Shown: positions 1-9,715 of the stretch, piece after piece | Numbering within the stretch: the first letter of the stretch is position 1 | Layout of the letters: every line of letters starts with the position of its first letter | Assembly: GCA_938092135.1 (NCBI GenBank) | Contig: CALLJL010000003.1 | Coordinates: forward strand, 62,001-126,000 | DNA from: an uncultured bacterium | GTDB taxonomy: Bacteria; Acidobacteriota; Aminicenantia; Aminicenantales; CALLJL01 | Direction: 5' to 3' | DNA: 64,000 bases | Program-made: the position numbers and the translations under genes | Notes under the pieces: model-generated | What the model saw: the letters and a program-made list of their open reading frames with translations, nothing else | Databases searched by the model: none | Told to the model about the DNA's origin: nothing

Positions 1-2
1 TT

Positions 3-1673
3 CCTGCCCAACCTTCGCTTCCCTTTACTTTTAGTGAAAGAAAGGCGGAGATGGTTATCAATTCAGCCCTCCACTGGCTCGAAGGACAAAGGGGCCCTTG
101 GTTTTGCTGGCTTCATCTGTGGGATCCCCATACTCCCTATCTTCCGCCTGAGTCTTATCTGAAACGTTTTTCCCATGACCCTTATAGTGGTGAAGTGGCC
201 TATGTTGATGACCAGCTGGGCCGGCTTTTTGCCTTTCTTGAAGAAAGAAAACAATTAGCCGAAACTCTGATTATTATTACGGCTGATCATGGGGAATCAT
301 TGGGCGAACATGGCGAGTTGACCCATGGTTATTTTATATACAACAGTACTCTTTGGGTGCCCTTAATCATTGCTGGTCCTGGGATAAAGCCAGGTCGGGT
401 CTCTGAATTTGTCAGCCACATTGACCTTTTTCCCACTATCTGCGATTTGCTAAGGATTAAAAAACCGGCTTTTCTTGAAGGGACTTCGCTCTTCCCCTGG
501 CTTCAGGGGAAAAAGGCTGGAGGTCATCCCATATATATTGAATCCCTTGATCCCTATCTTAATCGGGGATGTGCCCCTCTTTTTGGATTTATTTCAGATA
601 GCTTTAAATTTATCGATTCCCCCATACCCGAGCTCTACGATTTAAAAAATGATTTTGGAGAAAAGAACAACCTGGCTGGGAAAGTGGATCTAGGCTCCTA
701 TAAGAAAAGACTCAAAGAAATAATTTCTCTTATGCCCGAAGCCAGTTCTATGACGGCCAGAAAGCCTGTAGACCAAGAAATTAGGCGACGGCTTCAGAGC
801 CTGGGATATATTATTTCAACCACGCCTCCTCGGCAGAAGACCTTTACGGCTGAGGATGATCCCAAGAGTTTTCTTTTAGTTCAGCAAAAATTGGAAAGGG
901 CCATTATTTTTCACGATATGGGGAAAAAAGAGGAAGCTATCCATCTCCTTGAACAGGTTATCACTGAAAATAAGAATTTCTCGGCTGCCTATATATATTT
1001 AGCCCATATTTATTATTCTCTTAATCGTGCAGAGCAAGCTTTGGCCGTTCTCCAGGAGGCCTTAAAGGTCAATCCTTCTGACCATAGTCTAGCCTCGGCT
1101 TATGGTTTACATCTTGTCAGAGAAAGGCGTTACCAAGAGGCTATAAAAATCCTAGAACAGGCTATCAGACTCTATGATGAAGATCCTGAAACCTGGGATC
1201 AACTGGGCATTGCCTTTTGGAGGCTGGGCGATTTTGATCGGGCTGAATTTGCTTATAAAAAAGCCCTTTCCTTGGATCCGACCCATGCCTTAGTGTTATC
1301 CAATTTGGGGGCTCTTTATCTTTCCCGATATTTCCAGACTAAAGACCAGAATCAACTTCAGGAAGCCTTAAATTATCTCGAAAGGGCCACACAACTTGAT
1401 CCCCAGTTAAACTTAGCCTTTCGTGCTCTCGGCGTGAGTTACAAGCTTTCTGGACTTCCTGATAGGGCAATCGAAGCCTGGAAAAAGGCTGTGGCCATAG
1501 AACCAAAAGATGATTTTTCTTTACTCAGTCTTGGGACAGCCCTGTTTGAAAAAGGGGAAAGAACCCAGGCCCTTCCATATCTTGAAAGTTACCTCAAGCT
1601 TAAGGAGAAAGAATTAAGCCAGGCTGAAAGGCAAAAGATTGAAGAACTAATAAGGCAATGCCGCCAGAAATAA
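3..1673 (+). CDS. Sulfatase/alkaline-phosphatase-superfamily protein with C-terminal TPR repeats (5' truncated by window edge)
   Basis: Frame is open to the left edge. Contains HLWDPHTPY, TADHGESLGEHGE and HIDLFPTICDL sulfatase-fold motifs followed by TPR units. Closely parallels the intact paralog at 6989-9142. Confidence 0.9.
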   Translation, partial: PAQPSLPFTFSERKAEMVINSALHWLEGQRGPWFCWLHLWDPHTPYLPPESYLKRFSHDPYSGEVAYVDDQLGRLFAFLEERKQLAETLIIITADHGESLGEHGELTHGYFIYNSTLWVPLIIAGPGIKPGRVSEFVSHIDLFPTICDLLRIKKPAFLEGTSLFPWLQGKKAGGHPIYIESLDPYLNRGCAPLFGFISDSFKFIDSPIPELYDLKNDFGEKNNLAGKVDLGSYKKRLKEIISLMPEASSMTARKPVDQEIRRRLQSLGYIISTTPPRQKTFTAEDDPKSFLLVQQKLERAIIFHDMGKKEEAIHLLEQVITENKNFSAAYIYLAHIYYSLNRAEQALAVLQEALKVNPSDHSLASAYGLHLVRERRYQEAIKILEQAIRLYDEDPETWDQLGIAFWRLGDFDRAEFAYKKALSLDPTHALVLSNLGALYLSRYFQTKDQNQLQEALNYLERATQLDPQLNLAFRALGVSYKLSGLPDRAIEAWKKAVAIEPKDDFSLLSLGTALFEKGERTQALPYLESYLKLKEKELSQAERQKIEELIRQCRQK

Positions 1674-2195
1674 TCATTTAGGCTGATAGATTGAATATTA
1701 TAATGAAAAAATTTCATAAAAAATTGAGTGATTTAAAATGAAAGCAATTTGATTAAAAATAAATTGGCAAAAATTTTACTATTTAAAAAATCTAATTTTC
1801 ATTGAGCCTAATATTCAAAAACTTAAATTCAAAAAGTTAAATTTATTCAAAAAGACGAATTTTAAGACTCATATTTATATTAAAAAAAAGGCAAATTTCC
1901 TAGAGAATAAAAGAAATTAAATTTTTCTATAATTTGGCCCAAAAACTGCATTAATATTGATTGAAATTGGACAAAAAATACTTAAAGGATATCTTAACAA
2001 GAAAAAATGAGAGGGGAGGGAAACCAAAATCAATTAAACATTAGACCTAGTCAAATTTCCACGGTGCTTTATTTGTTTATTTTAATCTTTGAAAGTGCTA
2101 AAATTGTTTTTTTTTAAAAGGAGGTGAGAAAGAGTTAGTAAAAAACAAAGGCTAAAGGTTTAATTAAAAAAAGATGATGAAAAGGAGGAGAAAAA

Positions 2196-5051
2196 GTGAG
2201 AAGAATTTGGCTAATGCTTGTGGCCATTGTGATGATGGCTGGCCTTTCTTTTGCTCAGGATTACGGCTCCCTTTATGGGACAGTCGTTGATCCTGATGGC
2301 AATCCTTTGCCTGGTGTAACGGTGACTATTTCCTCAGCCTATTATCCTGAAAGAAGCGTCGTCACCTCGGAATCAGGGCTCTTTCGCTTTCCCCGTTTAC
2401 CGGTAGCCCGAGATTATAAGCTCAAATTCGAGCTTCAGGGATTTAAAACAGTCATCAAAGAAAATATAGTCGTTGAATTTGGTAAAGATTTCCGCCTAGA
2501 TATTACCATGGAGCCAGCTCCTATTCAGGAAGAGGTGGTAGTCACAGCGGTAACGCCGGTCATTGATACCAAAAAAGCTCAGGTCGGGGTCAGAGTCTCT
2601 AAGGAAATGCTCATGGACCTGCCTACGGCGCGCAATCCTTGGGTAATCATGCAGTTAGCCCCTGGAATACTCGTAGATAGAGAAGATGTGGGCGGCAACG
2701 AGGCGGGGCAGCAATCAGCTTATTATGGCCATGGTTCTTCCGGTGATGATAATACCTGGATGATCGATGGCGGTAATATTACTGATATGTCAGCTTTGGG
2801 GGCAGCTCCAGCCTATGTTAACCTCGCTGGCTATGAAGAGCTGGTGATTAATTACGGAGTTAATGATGTAACGAACCCCACTGGTGGTATCCAGCTGAAT
2901 ATTGTTAGCAAAAGAGGTGGCAATAATTACGCTGGCGAATTCTATCTTGACGCTTCCCAGAAGGAATGGCAGTTGAAGAATATTCCCAATGAATTAGAAG
3001 CTAAGGGTTATACTGGTTCGGGCGTCAACAAGATTTATCTTTACGGTGTTAATTTCGGTGGACCAATTATTAGAGACAAATTCTGGTTTTATGGCAGCTG
3101 GGGAGTCCAGGATATCGATTCCTTAACTTTGAAGAAAGGAATCACTGATAAAACTTGGTTACTCAGCGGTTATGGTAAGCTCAATTTTCATCCCTTTAAG
3201 GGCAATCGGGCTGAATTTTTCATGGAATATGATAACAAGCTGAAATGGAATCGGACAGCTTGGGGAGTAGAGTATCAAGCTCCTGAAACTATGTGGAATC
3301 AGACTGGTCCTGGTTATATTTATAAATTTGAAGATGAGCAGATTATCGGCAACTTATTGCTTACGGCCAAGGCTATTTATACAGATGGAGGCTTTTACCT
3401 GACGCCCACAAAGATGGGTTCTGGCAAGTACATGTGGATAAGTTATGATCCCACTTTTTTTGTCAGCGGTAACATCGACTATTATGGAACAGATAGGAAT
3501 CAGCTCAATGTGGTTGCGACCGGTAATTATTTTAAGGAAAAACTTTTCGGCGCCGATCATGAAATTAAGTTTGGAGTTGATTATCTAACAGCTACCGTTA
3601 CTACCTTTGACTTATATGAGGGTAATGTAACGATAGTTGAATACGATGTGACCGATCCTTTTAAAGAAATCTGGATTCACCGTGATTATTACATCAATAT
3701 GTGGATGGATAGAATTGCCTTCTTCTTCCAAGATACGATAACTGCAGGTCGCTTTTCTTTCAATCTTGGATTACGCTACGACCGAGAAAGAGCGAAGGTT
3801 AAGAACGAACATCAGCCAGCCGCGCCTTTCCTGAGCTATTTCCTGAGAGAGATTACTATTGAAGAATACGATCCTGGTGTTGGCTGGAAGTGTCTGTCAC
3901 CTCGGTTGAGCATAACCTATGATATTTTCGGCACCGGTAAGGATGTCATCAAATTTTCCATTGCTCGCTATGGCTCCCAAGCAGCTTATTGGCAGACGGC
4001 GGCCTTTGATAACCCCGCTGGTTGGTCAGAAATTGACCTCTACTGGAATGACCTGAATCGTGATGGCAAAGTAACTGAAAATGAGCTCTTTGGCTGGGAT
4101 CTTACCAATAATATTTATGATCCAAATAACTGGCTCTGGTACAGTGGTATTAACCCCTATGACCCGACTTCCCTTGAAAATCCCAATGAGATTGATCCTA
4201 AATTCAATACTCCGCTTCTTGATGAGTTGACCATTTCCTATCAAAAAGAGGTTTTACCTGACTTTGCCGTTTCCCTCGAGCTCTTTGCCAAAAAGCGGCA
4301 TCGCCTGGTCTGGGATGTGCCCATGAAAATGGACGGTTCACTTTACACTCAAAATGACTACACTGTCTATACCACTTATACTTTTCCTCGGACTGGAGAG
4401 AAAAGAACCATTTATCGCCGTCCCTATCCTTATGCTTATTACAGAACCAATTCAGATAAAGCCTATGAGCGCTATTATGCCGCCCAGATTGTCTTTAATA
4501 AGAGATTTTCCAATCGCTGGATGCTCTATGGTTCTTTCACCTATGCTGACTGGAGATTCTATTACAACGGAGAATTCGATTGGGGAGCCGTCAATAACAT
4601 GACTTTTTATGATGGTGGAGTTGTTGCGCCCCAAAGTGGCGGCTCTGGCTTAACTGACATCTTTGTCAACGCCCGCTGGATGGGCAAGCTATCTTGGTTG
4701 TATCAGTTCCCCTTCGGTGTAAATTTCAGTGGGGCTTTCCAGATTCGAGAAGGCTATGCCATGCCCGACTATGTCAGAATTGCTGTGCCTGGCTTTGGCT
4801 CCATCAGACTTTATGCCGGTAAACAGGGCGACAACCGGTTGCCTGTCTTCTACGTCCTTAACCTGAGATTGGAAAAGACTTTTCAAATAAGTGAGACGGG
4901 AAAGGTTGTCCTTTCAGTAGATGGCTTTAATATTACCAATAACAACGTTGCCCTGAAGAAGCAGAACCTACTGACAGCGAGCGACTACGGCGAAACCGTA
5001 CGAATTCTCAATCCCTGTGTCTTCCGCTTTGGAGCCCGCTTCTCGTTCTAA
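2196..5051 (+). CDS. TonB-dependent receptor, Oar-like, with N-terminal carboxypeptidase-regulatory-like domain
   Basis: GTG start with AAAGGAGG RBS; signal peptide; GTVVDPDGNPLPGVTVTI (CarboxypepD_reg); plug-like region; C-terminal aromatic residue (RFGARFSF). Confidence 0.92.
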   Translation: MRRIWLMLVAIVMMAGLSFAQDYGSLYGTVVDPDGNPLPGVTVTISSAYYPERSVVTSESGLFRFPRLPVARDYKLKFELQGFKTVIKENIVVEFGKDFRLDITMEPAPIQEEVVVTAVTPVIDTKKAQVGVRVSKEMLMDLPTARNPWVIMQLAPGILVDREDVGGNEAGQQSAYYGHGSSGDDNTWMIDGGNITDMSALGAAPAYVNLAGYEELVINYGVNDVTNPTGGIQLNIVSKRGGNNYAGEFYLDASQKEWQLKNIPNELEAKGYTGSGVNKIYLYGVNFGGPIIRDKFWFYGSWGVQDIDSLTLKKGITDKTWLLSGYGKLNFHPFKGNRAEFFMEYDNKLKWNRTAWGVEYQAPETMWNQTGPGYIYKFEDEQIIGNLLLTAKAIYTDGGFYLTPTKMGSGKYMWISYDPTFFVSGNIDYYGTDRNQLNVVATGNYFKEKLFGADHEIKFGVDYLTATVTTFDLYEGNVTIVEYDVTDPFKEIWIHRDYYINMWMDRIAFFFQDTITAGRFSFNLGLRYDRERAKVKNEHQPAAPFLSYFLREITIEEYDPGVGWKCLSPRLSITYDIFGTGKDVIKFSIARYGSQAAYWQTAAFDNPAGWSEIDLYWNDLNRDGKVTENELFGWDLTNNIYDPNNWLWYSGINPYDPTSLENPNEIDPKFNTPLLDELTISYQKEVLPDFAVSLELFAKKRHRLVWDVPMKMDGSLYTQNDYTVYTTYTFPRTGEKRTIYRRPYPYAYYRTNSDKAYERYYAAQIVFNKRFSNRWMLYGSFTYADWRFYYNGEFDWGAVNNMTFYDGGVVAPQSGGSGLTDIFVNARWMGKLSWLYQFPFGVNFSGAFQIREGYAMPDYVRIAVPGFGSIRLYAGKQGDNRLPVFYVLNLRLEKTFQISETGKVVLSVDGFNITNNNVALKKQNLLTASDYGETVRILNPCVFRFGARFSF

Positions 5052-5071
5052 TTAAGGATTAAGAAGATTAA

Positions 5072-5100
5072 AAAGGGGCCCTTAAAATAAGGGCCCCTTT
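5072..5100. terminator. Rho-independent-type terminator hairpin downstream of the TonB receptor
   Basis: Perfect 12-bp inverted repeat aaaggggccctt-aaaat-aagggccccttt, 20 nt after the stop codon. Confidence 0.85.
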
Positions 5101-5251
5101 GCTTAAAAAAGTAGCGCTTTATATATTTACTATATATTTGATAAAAAAGTTTGTATTTTAAAAAAGTTCCCTTCATTTTAAAAAAGGGCAATTTTATATA
5201 TAAGTTACCCGAATAAAAAAAGGTATCACTATTTATAGACGCACTTCGAAT

Positions 5252-5470
5252 ATTGAATTTTGAAGACTAAAGTTTAAAGGTTCGCCTCAGGCGACATACC
5301 TGATATCTTTTAAATTATATTTCCATGCCAAAGGAATAGAGCTAGGTTTTAGACAGTTGGCTGCTTAAAGCTTCGAGTAAGGCCCAAAATTGTAGGGCCA
5401 GGATGGATATATCTCGGTCCAAACTTGACCATCCTAAAAAATGTTTGCATTTTCAGAGACTTAATTTTTT
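5252..5470. repeat. Copy A of a diverged direct duplication in the intergenic spacer
   Basis: Matches copy B at a constant +301 offset: attgaattttgaagactaaagtttaaagg vs attgaattccgaagattaaagcttaaagg; aggatggat; ttaattt. Confidence 0.55.
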
Positions 5471-5552
5471 AATACTCCCCTTTAAATAGGTGCCATCTAA
5501 ATCGGTGCCAACTTACATATTTACAGTTTATTTTTAATGGAGTATTTAAAAG

Positions 5553-5771
5553 ATTGAATTCCGAAGATTAAAGCTTAAAGGCTAACTTCAGCAGCTATGG
5601 TTATTCTTTAAGAGATGCCTCCAAAGAGCTTAATAAATGAAGCCAGACGTTAGACCGTTTATTATCTAGCTATGCTAACAGGGGATTAAAATGGGGAAAT
5701 AGGATGGATCGGTCGCGAGCAAAATTTGTCCAAAGCGGTAAGTAGTCTCTTCCTCAAATAATTAATTTCCA
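5553..5771. repeat. Copy B of the diverged direct duplication
   Basis: See copy A; aligned blocks at 5553, 5701 and 5762 keep the same 301-bp spacing. Confidence 0.55.
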
Positions 5772-5938
5772 AGCATGGGATTATAAGGTATAATATGAAT
5801 ATGATTAATACCTTAAATTTGGTTAAATTTTATAGCAATAATAAAAAAGGCGAGCCTGAATTGAAGGATAAATAAAGAATTATGATTAAATTAAGCTTAA
5901 ATATAATTTTTTTCTTGCCTTTATAAGGAGCATTGCTA

Positions 5939-6886
5939 ATGAAAAAAATTATTTTGCCCTTTCTGTCCATTATGCTTCTAGTTTTTATTCTTCAAAATTT
6001 TTCCTCAGCGCAGGGATATCAGGGTAAGGGAAGGATAAGAGGTTTTGTTTATGACGAAGACGGGAAACCTCTGGAGAAAGTCAAGGTTAAGCTTTTCTGT
6101 CTCAAGGCCGCGAGCGGCTTTATTACTGAAACTGATAAAAATGGCGAATGGAAAGCTCTCTGGATTCGTGGTGGCAAATGGAATATAGATTTTGAAAAAA
6201 TTGGTTATGAGCCGAAAAAAATTAGTGTGGAAATCAATGAATGGGGAAAAAACCCCGATATTGAAGTCAAGATGAAAAAGATTGAAGGGTTTGTCGTGAC
6301 CGATGAGATTAAAGATGCCCTCGAAAAGGGTAATACCCTTTTCGATGAAAAGAAATATGAGGAAGCTATTAAAGTTTTCGAAGCTATTTTGCAGCAGGAG
6401 CCAGAGGCTTATATCATCAATTTAAACATTGGCCATTGCTATTTTCAGATGGAGAAGTATGACCAGGCGATAGAATATTATAAAAAAGTTCTTGAACAGC
6501 AACCTGAGAATAAGAATGCCCTGCTTGGTCTTGGCAATGCTTATCTAAATATGGGAAAAAAGGAAGAGGCCCTGGCCTGGTATTCAAGAATAAAGTTTGA
6601 GGATATTGATGATCCTATCGTGCTTTATAACATGGGTAATTCTTTTTATGAGAATTCCTTATATGAAGAATCTCTAAAGTATTACGAGCGGGCCCTAAAG
6701 CTTCAAGATGATTTTCTTGATGCTAGATATCGCCTAGGTCTTACTTATATTACCTTGGGAAAAAATGAGGAAGCTTTGAAGGAATTTGAAACATATCTAA
6801 AGTACGATAATGAATCGGAAAGAGCCAACCAAGTTAAAAGTTTTATCGAATACTTGAAGAAAAAACTGGTTAAGGATGCTCTTTGA
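5939..6886 (+). CDS. Exported TPR protein with N-terminal carboxypeptidase-regulatory-like domain
   Basis: ATG at 5939 with AAGGAG RBS (ORF track begins at an upstream TTG); signal peptide; GRIRGFVYDEDGKPLEKVKVKL; several TPR units. Confidence 0.85.
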   Translation: MKKIILPFLSIMLLVFILQNFSSAQGYQGKGRIRGFVYDEDGKPLEKVKVKLFCLKAASGFITETDKNGEWKALWIRGGKWNIDFEKIGYEPKKISVEINEWGKNPDIEVKMKKIEGFVVTDEIKDALEKGNTLFDEKKYEEAIKVFEAILQQEPEAYIINLNIGHCYFQMEKYDQAIEYYKKVLEQQPENKNALLGLGNAYLNMGKKEEALAWYSRIKFEDIDDPIVLYNMGNSFYENSLYEESLKYYERALKLQDDFLDARYRLGLTYITLGKNEEALKEFETYLKYDNESERANQVKSFIEYLKKKLVKDAL

Positions 6887-6988
6887 ATGATTATAAATAA
6901 ATTAAAAAAGTTTTATATTGAGGAAAAATTGGCCTTGAAGTCGGAACTGAAGTTAAAAAACAATTAAAGGATTTATATTTCTGTAAAA

Positions 6989-9142
6989 ATGAAATTCTCT
7001 TTTAAAAGGAGTTTCTATCTAAAAGTTAGGTTAATTCTTCCTCCTATTATCTTTGTAATTTTATTAGTATCGATTTCATTTTTCCAGCCAAATAAATTGC
7101 CCGCGCCTGGCGGAAAAAATAATTTAAATATACTTCTTATCTCCATAGATACTATCCGGCCGGATAGACTCAGCTGCTATGATTCTCGTTATGTTCAAAC
7201 AGTCAATATTGACAAGCTGGCTCGTCGAGGCCTTGTTTTTGACCGGGCTTTTGCCCACACGCCCCTGACCCTTCCTTCCCATGTCAATATGCTCACCGGT
7301 TTAACACCTCCTTATCATGGCGTCCATGACAATGCCCGTTTCAGGCTGAGTCAGGATATTCAGACGATGGCTGAATATTTAAAGGCCAGGGGATATTCGA
7401 CCGGCGCCTTTGTTGGCGCCTTCCCCCTTGATTCCCGTTTTGGCCTTAATCAGGGCTTTGATGTTTATGATGACCGTTATGGAACTAAAGCTCGGCAGGA
7501 ATTTTTTTATATTGAAAGACAGGCTGAAAAGGTGATTGATGCTTCCCTCAACTGGCTTACAGACCAAAGAAAACCCTGGTTCGCCTTTATCCATCTCTGG
7601 GACCCCCATCAGCCTTATAATCCCCCTGAACCCTTTAAAAGCCAATTTACCCATGATCTCTATTCAGGGGAAGTCGCTTATGTTGATAGCCAGCTTGGCC
7701 GGCTTTTTTCTTTTCTGGAGGCAAATCGCCTTTTTGAAGAAACCATTGTTATCTTAACGGGTGACCATGGAGAATCCTTGGGTGAACACGGTGAATCCAC
7801 CCACGGCTATTTTGCCTACAACAGTACCCTCTGGGTTCCTTTGATTATCGCCTCTCCTCAAATCAAACCTGGCCGGAATAATGATTATGTCTTTCATATT
7901 GACCTTTTTCCGACTGTCTGCGAATTAATCGGGGCTGAGAAGCCCAAAGTTTTGCAAGGACTTTCTCTTGTTCCATTGATAAAGGGCAAGAAATTGCCCC
8001 GCCGTAAGGTTTATTTTGAAGCTCTTTATGCCTATTACAATCGGGGCTGGGCGCCGATTAAAGGCTATTTTGAAGGGGAGAGAAAATTTATTGATTGCCC
8101 CCTTCCTGAATTTTATGACCTCCAAGTCGACTTTGAAGAGAAAAACAATCTGATAGCTCAGGTCAAATTAGATGGCTATCGCCACGAGCTCGAGCAACTT
8201 GAAAAGAATCTCGCCAATCCAAAGGGTAGTGAAAAGCAAATAATAGATGCTGATACCCTTGAGAAACTACGCAGCTTGGGCTATGTGGCCCAGCCCGCAA
8301 TCGCTTCCAAAAAGATTTTTGGACCAGAAGATGATCTCAAAACTCTTCTTCCTTTGCAGGAAAAATTCGCTAAGGCTATGGGTGGTTACCATCATGGAAA
8401 AGTTAAAGAAGCTGTGGCTGCTTTGAAAGAGATAATTGCTGAGAGGAAAAATTTTGATCTGGCCTATTCCTATCTCTCCACAATTTATAAGAGGGAGGGC
8501 CAAATCGCTGAGGCCATAAAAATCTTAAGAGAAGGTCTAGCGAACAATCCTCAAAGCTATTCAATTATCAGTTCCTTCGGCATTCTTCTGGCTGAGACAG
8601 GCCTCCATGATGAGGCTATTTCGGTTCTTCAGATTGGCGTTAGTCTCTGGGATTATGATCCGGAGATGTGGAATTATTTAGGTATGGCTTACTGGGGAAA
8701 AGGTGACTTCGACAAGGCTTATGAAGCCTATGAAAAAGTCCTGGCCCTTGATCCAGATTATCCCATTGTGTTCAATAATCTTGGGTCTCTTTTCCTTTCC
8801 CGCTATTTAAAAAATAACCAACCCGAAGATATCGATAAAGCTCTGAATTATTTTAAAAAAGCTATCTCTTTAGATCCCGAACTGGTTTCAGCCTATAATG
8901 GCCTTGGTGGAGCCTATAAAAAAATAGGCCGATGGAAAGAGGCTATTGATTGCTGGCAAAAGGCTCTTGAACTCAACCCCAATTATGATTTTCCCCTTTA
9001 TAATCTCGGGATTACCTATTATGAGCTCGGAGATAAAAAGGCGGCTTTGAAATATCTCGAAAGCTACCTGAAAGCGAAAAAAAATATTTCAGCTGCGGAA
9101 AAAGAAAAAATAACTACCTTAATCAACGAGTGCCGCCGTTGA
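6989..9142 (+). CDS. Sulfatase/alkaline-phosphatase-superfamily protein with C-terminal TPR repeats
   Basis: NILLISIDTIRPDRLSCY metal-binding N-terminus, TLPSHVNMLTG active-site region, GDHGESLGEHGE; C-terminal TPRs. Confidence 0.92.
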   Translation: MKFSFKRSFYLKVRLILPPIIFVILLVSISFFQPNKLPAPGGKNNLNILLISIDTIRPDRLSCYDSRYVQTVNIDKLARRGLVFDRAFAHTPLTLPSHVNMLTGLTPPYHGVHDNARFRLSQDIQTMAEYLKARGYSTGAFVGAFPLDSRFGLNQGFDVYDDRYGTKARQEFFYIERQAEKVIDASLNWLTDQRKPWFAFIHLWDPHQPYNPPEPFKSQFTHDLYSGEVAYVDSQLGRLFSFLEANRLFEETIVILTGDHGESLGEHGESTHGYFAYNSTLWVPLIIASPQIKPGRNNDYVFHIDLFPTVCELIGAEKPKVLQGLSLVPLIKGKKLPRRKVYFEALYAYYNRGWAPIKGYFEGERKFIDCPLPEFYDLQVDFEEKNNLIAQVKLDGYRHELEQLEKNLANPKGSEKQIIDADTLEKLRSLGYVAQPAIASKKIFGPEDDLKTLLPLQEKFAKAMGGYHHGKVKEAVAALKEIIAERKNFDLAYSYLSTIYKREGQIAEAIKILREGLANNPQSYSIISSFGILLAETGLHDEAISVLQIGVSLWDYDPEMWNYLGMAYWGKGDFDKAYEAYEKVLALDPDYPIVFNNLGSLFLSRYLKNNQPEDIDKALNYFKKAISLDPELVSAYNGLGGAYKKIGRWKEAIDCWQKALELNPNYDFPLYNLGITYYELGDKKAALKYLESYLKAKKNISAAEKEKITTLINECRR

Positions 9143-9324
9143 ACAAAATAACTTCCACTTAATTTCAAATTAAATCTGCCTATTTAAACCGCAAAAGCTG
9201 GCTTTTACATAAACGATTCTTATTTAAAATATATGTTCAACCTTTGCCCCGGAAGCGGAGATCTTAACTCGGTCTATTTATTTGCATCCCCCTAAATAGC
9301 CGCCTGTCGTTGGCGCTTCTCGCA

Positions 9325-9480
9325 TTATCGACGATATTCAAGGGGCAATCGATAGCCCAGCGCCGAATGAACCTAAAGCTGGTTCAAATCATTTCTAATC
9401 CAGGTTTCAATCGCATTATAGGCCTACTCAAAGCAGGTGAACTCATTCAGCCAGAGAAGTTCTTCCTTTATTATGAGGAT
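9325..9480 (-). pseudogene. Relic of an IS3-like (rve/DDE) transposase C-terminus
   Basis: Minus-strand translation KEELLWLNEFTCFE*AYNAIETWIRNDLNQL*VHSALGYRLPLEYRR* resembles the IS3-type ORFB C-terminus (HSALGY.xP.EY), with two in-frame stops. Confidence 0.72.
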
Positions 9481-9715
9481 CATCATTCCGTTCTCGGTAC
9501 TCCTCTTGGAATTATCATATAAACAGAATGCCTAACTTCCCTTATTCTTTCAGCCAGTGTCTAGTTCAGGGATAAAGTTCTCTTCCCTGACTCATCTTCC
9601 TATATTCAGCCATCCATTTCCTGCGCCTCATGCTTCTACCTGATAAGTTGACTATAATCTCTATCTATTAGAAGTGTCTATCTGCTCAAGGGCTTGGGAT
9701 AAAGCAATTATCTAT

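Noticed and set aside
2118-2140. Possible mini-ORF (gtg aga aag agt tag) upstream of the TonB receptor
   Set aside because: RBS overlaps the putative start, too close for initiation; four codons only.
4354-4602. 82-aa plus-strand ORF inside the TonB receptor
   Set aside because: Out-of-frame within a well supported coding region.
9370-9400. tRNA T-arm-like motif ggttcaaatc
   Set aside because: No acceptor stem or anticodon arm nearby; falls in the transposase relic.
9310-9522. 70-aa plus-strand ORF
   Set aside because: Lies antisense to the IS3-like transposase relic, which explains the sequence better; no recognisable domain.
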